Below, piece by piece: positions 32,467 to 41,014 of a stretch of 53,058 bases of DNA. Position 1 is the stretch's first letter. Each line of letters starts with the position of its first letter. The DNA is taken from positions 1-53,058 of the forward strand of contig NZ_MUZA01000044.1 in NCBI RefSeq assembly GCF_021442385.1, read 5' to 3'. The stretch comes from Micromonospora sp. MH99. GTDB lineage: Bacteria; Actinomycetota; Actinomycetes; Mycobacteriales; Micromonosporaceae. The position numbers and the translations under genes were made by a program. The notes beneath the pieces are model-generated. The model ran no database searches. It saw only the letters and a program-made list of their open reading frames with translations, and was not told where the DNA came from.

Positions 32467-33624
32467 GTGCAGACCGAGGAGCCGACGCTGACCCGCCTGC
32501 GGGTCGTGCGGTGGATGCAACTGCTGACACCGCTGATGCTGTCGTGGTTCGTGTGGGCCGCCGCCACCGCCGAGCCTGGATTCGGGCTGACCGGCAGGCG
32601 ATTGATCGTCGTGCTGGCCACCGCCGTGTTCGTGGTCGGGGTGTTCGGCCGCAACGCGGTCGCCGACCTGCCGATCCGACCGGCGTACGTGGTCTTCGTC
32701 GGGGCGATGCTGGTCAGCTCGGTGACGCTGGTGGCGGTGCAGCCCGGCGGGCCCGCCTCGGTCGCGGTGCTGGTGGCGGTGCTGTGCGCCGCGACCGGAC
32801 TGATGCCCGTCCGGGTGGCCGTCCCGGTGTTGATCGCGGCTTTCGTGGTGCTCGAGATGGTGGCCTCGATCACCGGGCAGGACTTCGGCTTCCTGGCCGT
32901 GCTCGCCGGGTTCGCCGTACTGTTCGGCCTGATGTATCTGGCGTTCCGCCTGGCCGAGGCGCAGCGTGAGACCAAGCGGCTGCTCGCCGAGTTGGAGGCC
33001 GGTCAGGTGGCGCTGGCCGAGGCGGCCGGACTGGCCGAGCGCCAGCGGCTGGCCCGCGAGATGCACGACGTGCTCGCCCACTCATTGTCGGGGCTGTCGC
33101 TGCAACTGGAGGGCGCTCGCATGCTGATCGCCGAGGATCCGACCGACCCGCGCCTGCCGGCGGTTGTCGACCGTGCCCACCACCTCGCCCGTACCGGCCT
33201 GCAGGAGGCCCGCCGGGCCATCGGCATGCTGCGCGACGACGACCTGCCCGGACCGGACCGGCTGGCCGCGCTGGCCGCGCAGTTCACTCGCGACCAGGCC
33301 GTACCGTGCGACTTCGTGGTGTCGGGGGAGCCGCGCCCGCTGCAGTCGGAGGCGCGGCTGGCGCTCTATCGCGTGGCGCAGGAGGCGATGACCAACGTGA
33401 CCAGGCACGCGTCTCCGGCGCGGGTTTCGCTGCACCTCACCTACGAGTCGACGGTCACCCGCCTGATCGTCGAGGACTTCGCCGCTCGACCGCCCGTGGT
33501 CCCCGACGAGACCGACGGTTACGGGTTGACCGGGATGCGTGAGCGGGCCGAGCTGCTCGGCGGGACGCTCAGCGCGGGCGCGACAGCCCAGGGGTTCCGG
33601 GTCGAGTTGGCGGTGCCGGCGTGA
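32467..33624 (+). CDS. Sensor histidine kinase, NarL/LiaS type (HisKA_3)
   Basis: A 385-residue kinase with five or six N-terminal membrane helices (about 15-160), a short coiled coil (EAQRETKRLLAELEAGQ), then the HisKA_3 dimerisation box AREMHDVLAHSLSGL with phospho-acceptor His200. The ATPase part has the N-box (QEAMTNVTRHA) and G-box (GYGLTGMRERAELLGG). There is no extracellular sensor domain, so it is an intramembrane-sensing type. Its stop overlaps the response regulator start (GTGA). The GTG start is leaderless by the -10 position. Confidence 0.92.
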   Translation: MQTEEPTLTRLRVVRWMQLLTPLMLSWFVWAAATAEPGFGLTGRRLIVVLATAVFVVGVFGRNAVADLPIRPAYVVFVGAMLVSSVTLVAVQPGGPASVAVLVAVLCAATGLMPVRVAVPVLIAAFVVLEMVASITGQDFGFLAVLAGFAVLFGLMYLAFRLAEAQRETKRLLAELEAGQVALAEAAGLAERQRLAREMHDVLAHSLSGLSLQLEGARMLIAEDPTDPRLPAVVDRAHHLARTGLQEARRAIGMLRDDDLPGPDRLAALAAQFTRDQAVPCDFVVSGEPRPLQSEARLALYRVAQEAMTNVTRHASPARVSLHLTYESTVTRLIVEDFAARPPVVPDETDGYGLTGMRERAELLGGTLSAGATAQGFRVELAVPA

Positions 33625-34262
33625 TCCGGGTGCTCATCGCCGACGACCAGCGGGTCGTCCGCGAAGGGCTGGGCATGGTGCTCTCTCTGATGAAGGATGT
33701 CGAGGTGGTGGGTGGGGCCGCCGACGGCGCCGAGGCGGTCAGGCTGGTTCAGGCCGCGCGGCCGGATGTTGTGCTCATGGACCTACGGATGCCGCGGTGC
33801 GACGGGATCGAGGCCACCCGCCGCCTACGCGTCGAGGCGCCCGAGGTCAGGGTGGTGGTGCTGACCACCTACTCGGACGACCGGTCGGTGCTGGACGCGT
33901 TACGGGCCGGCGCCCGGGGCTACCTGACCAAGGACGCCAGCGGCGAGCAGATCCACGAGGCGCTGCGGCAGGTGGTCGACGACCACGCCGTCATCGACCC
34001 GGCCGTTCAGCGGCACGTCGTCGATGCCATCGCGGCCGAGTCGACGTCACCGCCGAGGTTTCCCGACGGTCTGACGCCGCGCGAGGCCGAAGTGCTGTCA
34101 CTGATGGCCCAGGGCCTGTCCAACGCGGAGATCGCCACTCACCTGACGGTGAGTGAGGCGACGGTGAAAAGCCACGTCAACCACCTGTTCGCGAAGATCG
34201 GTGCCCGAGACCGGGCGCAGGCCGTCGCCTACGCCTTCCGACATGACCTGGGCGGGTCGTGA
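33621..34262 (+). CDS. Response regulator, NarL/LuxR type
   Basis: A 213-residue regulator. The receiver domain (1-120) has the acidic pocket ADD (7-9), phospho-acceptor Asp54 in VLMDLRMP, and the switch Thr and Lys (LTTYS, YLTKDAS). The C-terminal LuxR helix-turn-helix (about 150-208) contains LTPREAEVLSLMAQGLSNAE and TVKSHVNHLFAKIGARDR. It is translationally coupled to the kinase gene. Probable targets are the divergent membrane-protein gene and its own operon through the palindrome at 32399-32426. Confidence 0.93.
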   Translation: MIRVLIADDQRVVREGLGMVLSLMKDVEVVGGAADGAEAVRLVQAARPDVVLMDLRMPRCDGIEATRRLRVEAPEVRVVVLTTYSDDRSVLDALRAGARGYLTKDASGEQIHEALRQVVDDHAVIDPAVQRHVVDAIAAESTSPPRFPDGLTPREAEVLSLMAQGLSNAEIATHLTVSEATVKSHVNHLFAKIGARDRAQAVAYAFRHDLGGS

Positions 34263-34332
34263 CTCCCCGCTGACGCGGCGCTCCCCACGATCAAGGGCAT
34301 TGCTGGCTGGTTGCGTCGGTTACTGTCGCAGC

Positions 34333-35022
34333 GTGACGGACGCGGTCCCTCTGGCATCGGGCCGAGACGCTGACGTCTTCGCCATCGACGATCGGCGCGT
34401 CCTTCGCCGCTACCGCCACGGCGGAGACGTGGCCGCCGAGGCCGCCGTCATGGCGTACGTGGCGGGTCTCGGGTTCCCGGTACCCACCGTCCATCAGGCG
34501 CGCGGTGCCGATCTCGTCATGGAACGACTGGACGGGCGCACCATGCTGTCGGCGCTCCTGGCCGGTGAGGTGGATGCCGTTGAGGCGGCCACGTGTCTGG
34601 CGGATCTGCAACACCGGCTCCACGCGTTGCCGCCCCGGCTCGGCGAACGCGACGACGCCCGGATCCTGCACCTCGACCTGCACCCGGACAACGTCATGCT
34701 GACGTCACGAGGGCCTGTCGTCATCGACTGGCGCAACTCCACCGAGGGGCCGGCGGAGCTCGATGTCGCGCTCTCCGCGGTCATCCTCGCCCAGGTGGCG
34801 GTCGAGGAGGACCATCACCTGGCGCCGCCGGCCGCAACGCTGTTGGCAGCGTTCCTCGACCGCGTCGGGGTCGGCCTGCTGACCGTGCTGGACAGCGCCC
34901 TGGCGATCCGGCGCAACGATCCGGCTCTCACCGGCCGTGAGCGGGAGCTGCTCGGCGCCGCTGCCGCCCTCATCACCGGTCACCGCTCGGGCCGGGAGAC
35001 GACGTCGGTCGACGGCGTCTGA
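34333..35022 (+). CDS. Aminoglycoside phosphotransferase-like small-molecule kinase
   Basis: A 229-residue protein of the APH/choline-kinase fold. The catalytic loop is HLDLHPDNVM (Asp115, Asn120) and the metal-binding Asp is in VVIDWRNS (Asp132). The N-lobe is short, with VMERLDGRTM in the hinge. These proteins phosphorylate hydroxyls of antibiotics or metabolites; a resistance role cannot be assumed. TACTGT (34321-34326) lies six bases before GTG 34333, which fits a leaderless gene. It follows the two-component operon but has its own promoter. Confidence 0.85.
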   Translation: MTDAVPLASGRDADVFAIDDRRVLRRYRHGGDVAAEAAVMAYVAGLGFPVPTVHQARGADLVMERLDGRTMLSALLAGEVDAVEAATCLADLQHRLHALPPRLGERDDARILHLDLHPDNVMLTSRGPVVIDWRNSTEGPAELDVALSAVILAQVAVEEDHHLAPPAATLLAAFLDRVGVGLLTVLDSALAIRRNDPALTGRERELLGAAAALITGHRSGRETTSVDGV

Positions 35023-35101
35023 CGTCCTCATGTCGCGAGCGTCCCGCCTGCCCGGGCGCGGCATCGGCAGGGGTGGGACGATCGTCGCCACCGCTTCGTC
35101 G

Positions 35102-35983
35102 TCACGGACGCTTGCGGAACGGGGCGAGGACGGCCCGGATCTGGTCGGCCGCGCCCCAGTCGTCATCGAACTGGGCCAGCACGGCGAGGTGTTGCCGCAG
35201 CTGGACGATCGGCATTCGGGCCTGCCAGCCGCTGTCGAGCGAGGTCAGGTCGGCGTACACGTCGAACATCCGTCGCGCCTCGGGCGGGGGCGAGGTCGAC
35301 CACACGTGGGCGAGGTCGACCTCGGCCCACATGTACGACACGGCCGGGTCGATCAGCGCGGGCTGCCCGTCCGGAGTGGCCAGGATGTTCTGTGCCCACA
35401 GGTCGCCGTGCGTGAGGCAGGCCGGCCGGTCCGGCAGCAGGTCGGGCAGGCGGTGACACAAGCGCTCCAGCGCCGCCCGGTCACCGGCGTCCAGCGCCGC
35501 CTCGACGCGGGGCTGCCCGAGCCACCGCAGCAGCCGGTGCTGCGCGAAGAAGGCGTACCCGTCGTCGCTCCACGTGTTGATCTGGCGGCGACGGCCCAGC
35601 CAGTTGTCGTGGTGCCATCCGAAGCGGGGATGGGTCGTGCTCGTGTGCAGGTGCGCGAGGACGTGCGCGAACTGCTCCCAGAAGACCTCGCTGCGTGGCC
35701 TCGCCTCCAGCATCGACAACACGAGCAGCTCCCGGTCCGCCAGGAGCACCTCCGGTGTCGCCACACCGCCGAGCTCGCGGAGGGCCGCCAGTCCGTCGGC
35801 CTCCGCGACGAAGACGTCGTCGGCCGGAGCTTCGGCGAACGCCTTGACGAACACCTGCGGCGCGTCCCGTCGGGTGGCGATGCCCGCGAGCGCCGCGAGG
35901 CCGCCCGTCACCGGTTCCACAGCGACGATGTCGGGCATCCTGGGTTGGAGCAGGCGCTCCAGCAGGCCGGTCGTCGAGCGCAT
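35102..35983 (-). CDS. Fructosamine kinase family protein
   Basis: A 293-residue kinase of the fructosamine/ketosamine-3-kinase family. Landmarks are VEADGLAAL-type N-lobe (EADGLAALRELGG, about 61-73), LHTSTTHPRFGWHHDNWLG (about 112-130, the family-specific HHDNxLG block), the catalytic loop LTHGDLWAQN (Asp194, Asn199), and the metal Asp in ALIDPAVSY (Asp212). The role is deglycation: phosphorylation of protein- or metabolite-bound ketosamines so that they decompose. It is convergent with the APH-like gene and downstream of the second two-component pair on the same strand. Confidence 0.9.
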   Translation of the reverse strand: MRSTTGLLERLLQPRMPDIVAVEPVTGGLAALAGIATRRDAPQVFVKAFAEAPADDVFVAEADGLAALRELGGVATPEVLLADRELLVLSMLEARPRSEVFWEQFAHVLAHLHTSTTHPRFGWHHDNWLGRRRQINTWSDDGYAFFAQHRLLRWLGQPRVEAALDAGDRAALERLCHRLPDLLPDRPACLTHGDLWAQNILATPDGQPALIDPAVSYMWAEVDLAHVWSTSPPPEARRMFDVYADLTSLDSGWQARMPIVQLRQHLAVLAQFDDDWGAADQIRAVLAPFRKRP

Positions 35984-36073
35984 CGGGTCCGACTCCTCGG
36001 GTGCGGCGGTTCGCGTCGCGCAATCCTAGGCGGCGGACGGCCCCTTGTGGAGGATCGAGGGGCCATCGACGGG

Positions 36074-36721
36074 TCACGGTGTGAGGCCGGCCCGGATCGC
36101 CAGGATGGCGGCGCCCACTCGGTCCCGGCTGCCGGTCTTGGCCAGCACGTTGGTGACGTGGGTCTTGACGGTGCTCATCGAGAGGTAGAGGCGCTCGGCG
36201 ATCTCGTTGTTGTTGAGTCCGGCACCGACCAGGGCGAGCACGTCGGTCTCCCGAGGCGTCAGCTGGTAGACCGCCAGGTCCACGCGGGCGGCCGGTCCGG
36301 TGGCGCGGAGCCGGTCGAGAACGGCGCCGGTGACCTCGGCGGAGAGGATGGCCTCGCCGGCGGCGACGGCGCGTACCGCGGCGATCAGGTCGGCTGCGCC
36401 GCACCGCTTGAGGAGGAACCCGCGCGCGCCGGAGGCGATGGCGTCCAGGACGTAGGCGTCGTCGTCGAAGGTGGTCACGACGATCACGGCCGGAGCGTGC
36501 GGGATCGCGGCCAGCTCGCGGGTGGCCTGCAGGCCGTCGAGCACCGGCATGCGGATGTCCACGAGGGCGACGTCGATGCGGGGGTCACGACGCACGGCGT
36601 CGAGGAACTGCCGGCCGTCGGCAGCCTCGACGGCGACGTGGATGTCGGGTTGGGTCCGCAGGATCAGGCTGAAGCCGTCGCGGATCAGCTGCTGGTCGTC
36701 GACTATCGCTACCCGGATCAC
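36074..36721 (-). CDS. Response regulator, NarL/LuxR type (second system)
   Basis: A 215-residue regulator with receiver domain (VDD at 7-9, Asp55 in ALVDIRMPV, VVTTFDDDAYV, GFLLKRC) and LuxR helix-turn-helix (about 150-212; LTPRETDVLALVGAGLNNNE and STVKTHVTNVLAKTGSRDR). Its ATG overlaps the stop of the kinase gene (ATGA, 36718-36721), so both proteins are made in step. The target genes are not indicated, but the divergent CDP-alcohol phosphatidyltransferase operon upstream of the kinase is a candidate. Confidence 0.93.
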   Translation of the reverse strand: MIRVAIVDDQQLIRDGFSLILRTQPDIHVAVEAADGRQFLDAVRRDPRIDVALVDIRMPVLDGLQATRELAAIPHAPAVIVVTTFDDDAYVLDAIASGARGFLLKRCGAADLIAAVRAVAAGEAILSAEVTGAVLDRLRATGPAARVDLAVYQLTPRETDVLALVGAGLNNNEIAERLYLSMSTVKTHVTNVLAKTGSRDRVGAAILAIRAGLTP

Positions 36722-37821
36722 GGGTTCGCCACCGGCAGGTTGACCTGCACCATCGTGCCGCCGCCGGGGCGCTGCGTCAGCTCCCAGCTCCCACCGCGCG
36801 CCCGTACGCGCTCCTCGATGCCCAGCAGGCCCGAACCACGCCGGGGCGTCCGGGGCGGCCCGACGCCGTCGTCGCTGACCCGCAGACGGGCGTGGTCGCC
36901 GACGCGGACCAGTTCGACCCAGGCGGCCGTGGCCTTCGCGTGGCGGGCGATGTTGGTGAGGGCCTCCTGGGCGATGCGGTAGGCGGTCAACACGCCGACC
37001 TCGTCCAGACCCGGCGCGGGGTCCACGCTTACCCGTACCGTCACGCCCTGCTGGCGCAGCGGCTGCGCGAGCAGCTCGTCGATGTCGGACAGGCGGGGCT
37101 GCGCGCTCACCGCGATCGCCGCCTGCGGATCGCGCAGGTGCACGACGAGCGTGTCGAGTTCACTCAGCGCGGTGCGACCGCTGCCCGCGATCGCCCGCAG
37201 CGCCGCCCCCGGGTCGGCGCTGAGCTGGCCCGCCTCGGCCTGGACCACCATCGCGGTGACGTGGTGACCGACCACGTCATGCAACTCGCGGGCCAGGTTG
37301 GTGCGCTGTTCGAGCCAGGCCGCCTGGCCGCGCAGGTCGTCCGCCTCCCGGGTGAGCGCGCGGCCGCGGGACCACGACCGCAACAGGATCGCCAGGAGAT
37401 AGCCGACCGTCACGAAGACGAACGGCTGCTCGTACATGCCGCGCCCAGTGAGCAGCGCGGTGGCGAGGGCGCCGGCCGCGCCGAGCAGGCCAGCCAGCCA
37501 CCCCAGCCACGGACGCCGGGCCGGGTCTTCGCACGTCGAGACGAACACCAGGCAGGCGGCTGCGAGGCCCAACTGCACCGACTCGCCGGTGCTCACGATC
37601 GCCACGAACCCGGCGCAGGCCGCGAAGACCAGGGCGCGGTAGCGCTGCCGCAGCGCCGCCGCACCGAGGCCTACGGGCACCACCAGCCACGCCCAGCCCG
37701 CCGGCACGGACAGGCCACCCTCGGCGGTCGTGATCACGAGAGCGATGATCAACCCCGCCGCACCGTACGCCAGCCGGCGCACCCGCTCGGGGTCCCGCAA
37801 CCACTCCCGGATGTCGGTCAT
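36718..37821 (-). CDS. Sensor histidine kinase, NarL type (second system)
   Basis: A 367-residue kinase. Five or so membrane helices (about 17-150) include VVPVGLGAAALRQRYRALVF and FVFVTVGYLLAILL. The HisKA_3 box LARELHDVVGHHVTAM carries His181. The N-box (RIAQEALTNIARHAKA) and G-box (GSGLLGIEERVRARGG) are intact. There is no separate sensor domain. The ATG at 37821 follows a GTG that could also serve as start. The 141-bp gap to the divergent CDP-alcohol phosphatidyltransferase gene should contain both promoters. Confidence 0.9.
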   Translation of the reverse strand: MTDIREWLRDPERVRRLAYGAAGLIIALVITTAEGGLSVPAGWAWLVVPVGLGAAALRQRYRALVFAACAGFVAIVSTGESVQLGLAAACLVFVSTCEDPARRPWLGWLAGLLGAAGALATALLTGRGMYEQPFVFVTVGYLLAILLRSWSRGRALTREADDLRGQAAWLEQRTNLARELHDVVGHHVTAMVVQAEAGQLSADPGAALRAIAGSGRTALSELDTLVVHLRDPQAAIAVSAQPRLSDIDELLAQPLRQQGVTVRVSVDPAPGLDEVGVLTAYRIAQEALTNIARHAKATAAWVELVRVGDHARLRVSDDGVGPPRTPRRGSGLLGIEERVRARGGSWELTQRPGGGTMVQVNLPVANP

Positions 37822-37962
37822 CACCTGGACAGTCTCCGCGACCAGCTCGGAGGCCGGCCAGTACCTGGGTACCAGATCGGGCGGCACCCCGGTGCTGCCC
37901 CGGCGAGCAGATCGGCACCACGGCACGTTCCGCCGAGACGCGTACCGCACGACGCTTCTGGG

Positions 37963-38556
37963 GTGACTCTCGTCGACTCCCGCGCCGCCATCAGTGTCGG
38001 CCCTCTCCGTACGGTTCCCAACTACATCACCGCCGTCCGCACGGTCGCCGCGGTCACCGTCGGGGTCGCCGCCCTCGTCGCGGGATCGGTGGTATTTCTG
38101 GCGGTAGCGTACGGTATCTACTGGATTGGCGACATGCTCGACGGCTGGGCCGCCCGGCGGCTCGGGCAGGAGACCCGGGCCGGGGCCGTCCTCGACATCG
38201 TGAGCGATCGCGCGTGCACCGCCGTACTCTGCGTGGGCTTGATCTCCCTCGTGCCCGACGTCGCGGTCGTGGCCCTGGTGTTCCTGCTGTCGTTCCTGGT
38301 GCTGGACACCATGCTGTCGCTGGCCTTCCTGTGCTGGCCGGTGCTCAGCCCCAACTACTTCCACCTGGTCGACCGCCAGGTGTGGGCGTGGAACTGGTCG
38401 CCCGTGGCCAAGGCCGCCAACACCGCCGGAGTCGTCGGCACCATCGCGTTCGGCCAGTACCGGCTCGCGCTGGCCGTGGCCGTCGCCGTCGTCGTGGTCA
38501 AGCTGTGGTCGGTCGCCGCGGTGGCCCGGCTGCTCGACCGGGACGGCCGGGCGTGA
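37963..38556 (+). CDS. CDP-alcohol phosphatidyltransferase family membrane enzyme
   Basis: A 197-residue membrane protein. The complete active-site motif D60-G61-x2-A64-R65-x8-G74-x3-D78-x3-D82 is present (DGWAARRLGQETRAGAVLD). Four to six helices follow. The enzyme should condense a CDP-lipid with an alcohol such as glycerol-3-phosphate, inositol or inositol-phosphate; the acceptor cannot be chosen from sequence. GACGCT six bases before GTG 37963 suggests leaderless transcription. The stop overlaps the next start (GTGA), so it is coupled to the following membrane protein. Confidence 0.9.
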   Translation: MTLVDSRAAISVGPLRTVPNYITAVRTVAAVTVGVAALVAGSVVFLAVAYGIYWIGDMLDGWAARRLGQETRAGAVLDIVSDRACTAVLCVGLISLVPDVAVVALVFLLSFLVLDTMLSLAFLCWPVLSPNYFHLVDRQVWAWNWSPVAKAANTAGVVGTIAFGQYRLALAVAVAVVVVKLWSVAAVARLLDRDGRA

Positions 38557-39023
38557 GCAGCCTCGCCGAGGCCGTGGTGGCGCTCGGTTACGGCCTCGCG
38601 TCGGCCCTCGTTCCGGTCGTCAACGCCGAGGCGTACGTCGTGGTCGCCGGCCACCGTGGCGGCCCCGTTGTCGTCGCCGTGCTCGCCCTGGCGCTCGGGC
38701 AGACCACCGGCAAGCTGCTCCTGTTCGAATCCGCGCGCCGTGGAACGGGACGGCTGGCCCGCAGGCTCGGGAGACAGAGCGGGTCAGGTCGTACGGCGGC
38801 CCGAGCCGCCCGGTGGACCGGGCCGATCCGGCGCTGGCTCTCCCGCCGCCGCACCGCCGTTCCCACAGTTCTGGTCTCCGCCGCGGTCGGGGTCCCACCG
38901 CTGGCCGTGGTCAGCGTCGCCGCCGGCACCGTGGGCCTGCGCCGCTGGGAGTTCGCCGTCGCCTGCCTCGTGGGGCGGGTGATCCGTTTCGCCCTCCTCG
39001 TCCTGCCGGCGACGCTGGCCTGA
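38553..39023 (+). CDS. Small membrane protein, possible DedA/VTT-like, coupled to the phosphatidyltransferase
   Basis: A 156-residue protein that has N-terminal hydrophobic segments (VVALGYGLASALVPVVNAEA and VVVAVLALALGQTTGKLLLF), a basic middle loop (about 65-105), then VPTVLVSAAVGVPPLAVVSV and a C-terminal helix. The order of helices and the AVGVPPLAVVSVAAG segment resemble VTT (DedA/TMEM64) proteins, which move lipids across membranes, but it is shorter than usual. The overlap with the phosphatidyltransferase gene suggests a joint role in lipid synthesis and flipping, which is inference. Confidence 0.7.
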   Translation: MSSLAEAVVALGYGLASALVPVVNAEAYVVVAGHRGGPVVVAVLALALGQTTGKLLLFESARRGTGRLARRLGRQSGSGRTAARAARWTGPIRRWLSRRRTAVPTVLVSAAVGVPPLAVVSVAAGTVGLRRWEFAVACLVGRVIRFALLVLPATLA

Positions 39024-39158
39024 CCCCGTCGTCAGGTAGCTGTGATTGAGCAAGGTGGCTCACCCGTGCCCGCCGACACGCTCGCGACAGCGCCGGTGGT
39101 TCCACCCCAGGGCGGAAGATGTCGATCCACGTAGGCACGGGCGATGGACCGGCCCGTG

Positions 39159-40364
39159 TCACCCGGCGCGGCGGATCACCAGTGGACCGCGCCGACCCAG
39201 TGCCCACACGGCGAGCGCGAAGCAGCAGAGACCCATGCCCGCGATCATGACGGCTGTCCAGCCACCCGCGGACCAGAGCGTGGTCGCGGCGGCGGAGCCG
39301 ATGGCAGCGCCGACGAAGTTGCCGGACGCCAGTGCCGTGTTCAGCCGGCTGCGGGCCTCGTCGGACAGGGCGAACAGCCGCGCCCGGTTGAGGAGGGCCT
39401 GCGTCTGGAGAGCGACATCGATCATGACGATCGCGACGATGAGCAGCGCGACGGACCGGCTGGCGAAAGCCGCGACGACGAAGGCGCCGAGGGCCAGTGT
39501 CCACGCCATCCCGGTGGCCGGAAGCGACCAACCACTGTCGTGCAGACGACCGCCGCGCAGGCTGGAGAGGACGCCGGCGAGGCCGGCCAGTCCGAACATT
39601 CCGATCACCGCTACCGGGTATCGAAATGGTGGGCCGCTGAGCAGGAACGTCAGCGCCGTCCAGAACAGCGAGAACGCGGCGAACCCGGTGGCGGCCAGGG
39701 CCAGCGTCCAGCGGGCCGCCCGCTCACGCCGGACAACCGCGCCGACCGAGGCGATGAGCTGCGGGTATGGCATGCGTGTGCGCGGTGCCAGCGGTGGAAT
39801 CGCCCGGTACAGCAGGACCGCGAGCAGAACGGCGACGGCCGCGGCGAGGGCGAAGGTCGTACGCCACCCGGCGGTACCGGCGACGAACCCGCTGATCGTG
39901 CGGGAGGCGAGGATGCCGCTGAGGGTCCCGGAGCCGACGACCCCGACGATCCGACCCCGGTGGGCGTCGCCGGCCAGGTCACCGGCGAGCGGCGTGAGGA
40001 CCTGCCCGGAGACCGTCGTGACGCCGAGGACCGTCAATGCGAGCAGGAGCACATCGAACGACGGCGCCAGCGCGCACAGCAGCAGTGCGGCGGCCGAGGC
40101 CACCAGCAGCACCGGGACGAACCGGCGGCGGTCCAGGGCGTCGCCGAGCGGCACGAGCAGCAGTACGCCGACGGCGTACCCGGTCTGCGTCGCGGTGACG
40201 AGCCAGCCGGCCGTCGCGGTGGAGGCACGCAGGTCGCCAGCGATGACGTTGAGCAGCGGCTGTGCCCAGTACAGGTTGGCGATCGCCGCTCCGGCTGCCA
40301 ACGCGAGCAGGAACGTCAGCCAGCGACCCATCTCGGGCGGCGGTGCCGTGCCGGACGCTGCCAC
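39159..40364 (-). CDS. MFS transporter (AraJ-like sugar/drug efflux branch)
   Basis: A 401-residue transporter with 12 helices. LYWAQPLLNVIAGDL after helix 1 and PLGDALDRRRFVPVL (motif A, about 71-85) place it in the AraJ/YdeA-like branch of the facilitator superfamily. GTLSGILASRTISGFVAGTAGWR is the family's helix 5 region, read in parts. The substrate is unknown. On the minus strand TAGCGT (40371-40376) is six bases before GTG 40364, which supports that start over the internal ATG at 40331. It is downstream of an unassigned gene on the same strand but probably has its own promoter. Confidence 0.88.
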   Translation of the reverse strand: MAASGTAPPPEMGRWLTFLLALAAGAAIANLYWAQPLLNVIAGDLRASTATAGWLVTATQTGYAVGVLLLVPLGDALDRRRFVPVLLVASAAALLLCALAPSFDVLLLALTVLGVTTVSGQVLTPLAGDLAGDAHRGRIVGVVGSGTLSGILASRTISGFVAGTAGWRTTFALAAAVAVLLAVLLYRAIPPLAPRTRMPYPQLIASVGAVVRRERAARWTLALAATGFAAFSLFWTALTFLLSGPPFRYPVAVIGMFGLAGLAGVLSSLRGGRLHDSGWSLPATGMAWTLALGAFVVAAFASRSVALLIVAIVMIDVALQTQALLNRARLFALSDEARSRLNTALASGNFVGAAIGSAAATTLWSAGGWTAVMIAGMGLCCFALAVWALGRRGPLVIRRAG

Positions 40365-40381
40365 CCCGCCACGCTAGTGGA

Positions 40382-40906
40382 TTACGGCTTGCGACGGAGT
40401 TCGCGCAGCACGCCGTGGCGGCGCACGGCCCACGCGAGGCGTCGGACGCTCGGGTGCCGCACGAACAGTGCCGCCGCCCTGCGGATCAGGCCGAAGCGGT
40501 TGTCGCTGACCTGGTTCTCCATCGCCTGCCAGATCAGCTCGCGCACCTTGGCGCTGTCCAGGGCCGCCCGTACCTCACGACGTACCGCAGGGTCCTCGGC
40601 CGCCGCGGCGATGGCGGCGGCCAGGCCCGGACGGGCCGCAAGCGGCTCCACCGCCGCGGCGACGAGCGGCCGGCGCACCTCGTCCTGCTCCAACAGCAGC
40701 AGTACGGCCTCCCGGATCTCGACCGTTTCCAGGCCCGAGCGCAGCAGGCTCAGCAGGCTGCGCTCGACCTCGCCGTCGTGATCCGGGACGGACAGCGTGG
40801 CCAGCAGCACGGACACCTCGTCGAGGTCGATGAGGTGTCGCACCCCGCTGCGGAACTCCGGCAGCTCCCAGGCGACCTGGAGAGCCCTGACGAGATCGCG
40901 GTTCAT
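40382..40906 (-). CDS. Unassigned helical protein
   Basis: A 174-residue, mostly alpha-helical, Leu/Ala/Arg-rich protein: LVRALQVAWELPEFRSGVRH, LSLLRSGLETVEIREAVLLL, ARPGLAAAIAAAAEDPAVRR. The recurring helix pairs look like a HEAT- or armadillo-like repeat, but no family is recognised and no signal or membrane segment is seen. The ATG at 40906 has no strong ribosome site. The gap to the downstream MFS gene is only 17 bases, yet that gene appears to have its own leaderless promoter inside the end of this gene. Confidence 0.65.
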   Translation of the reverse strand: MNRDLVRALQVAWELPEFRSGVRHLIDLDEVSVLLATLSVPDHDGEVERSLLSLLRSGLETVEIREAVLLLLEQDEVRRPLVAAAVEPLAARPGLAAAIAAAAEDPAVRREVRAALDSAKVRELIWQAMENQVSDNRFGLIRRAAALFVRHPSVRRLAWAVRRHGVLRELRRKP

Positions 40907-41014
40907 GCGCCATCCGCTACCCGCAAGCGCCCGCCGGCGAAACTCCGCCGGCCTGCCCGGCACGACGGGCCGCTCGGGCGCCCGCCGGCGCCGTGCTCGC
41001 CTAGACTCCGACGG

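Noticed and set aside
34333..35022. Calling the APH-like protein an antibiotic-resistance enzyme
   Set aside because: Only the general kinase fold motifs are present; there is no specific similarity or context that supports a drug substrate.
36892..37962. Possible N-terminal extension of the CDP-alcohol phosphatidyltransferase
   Set aside because: The frame is open upstream only because it lies opposite the kinase gene; the leaderless GTG at 37963 fits the family length.
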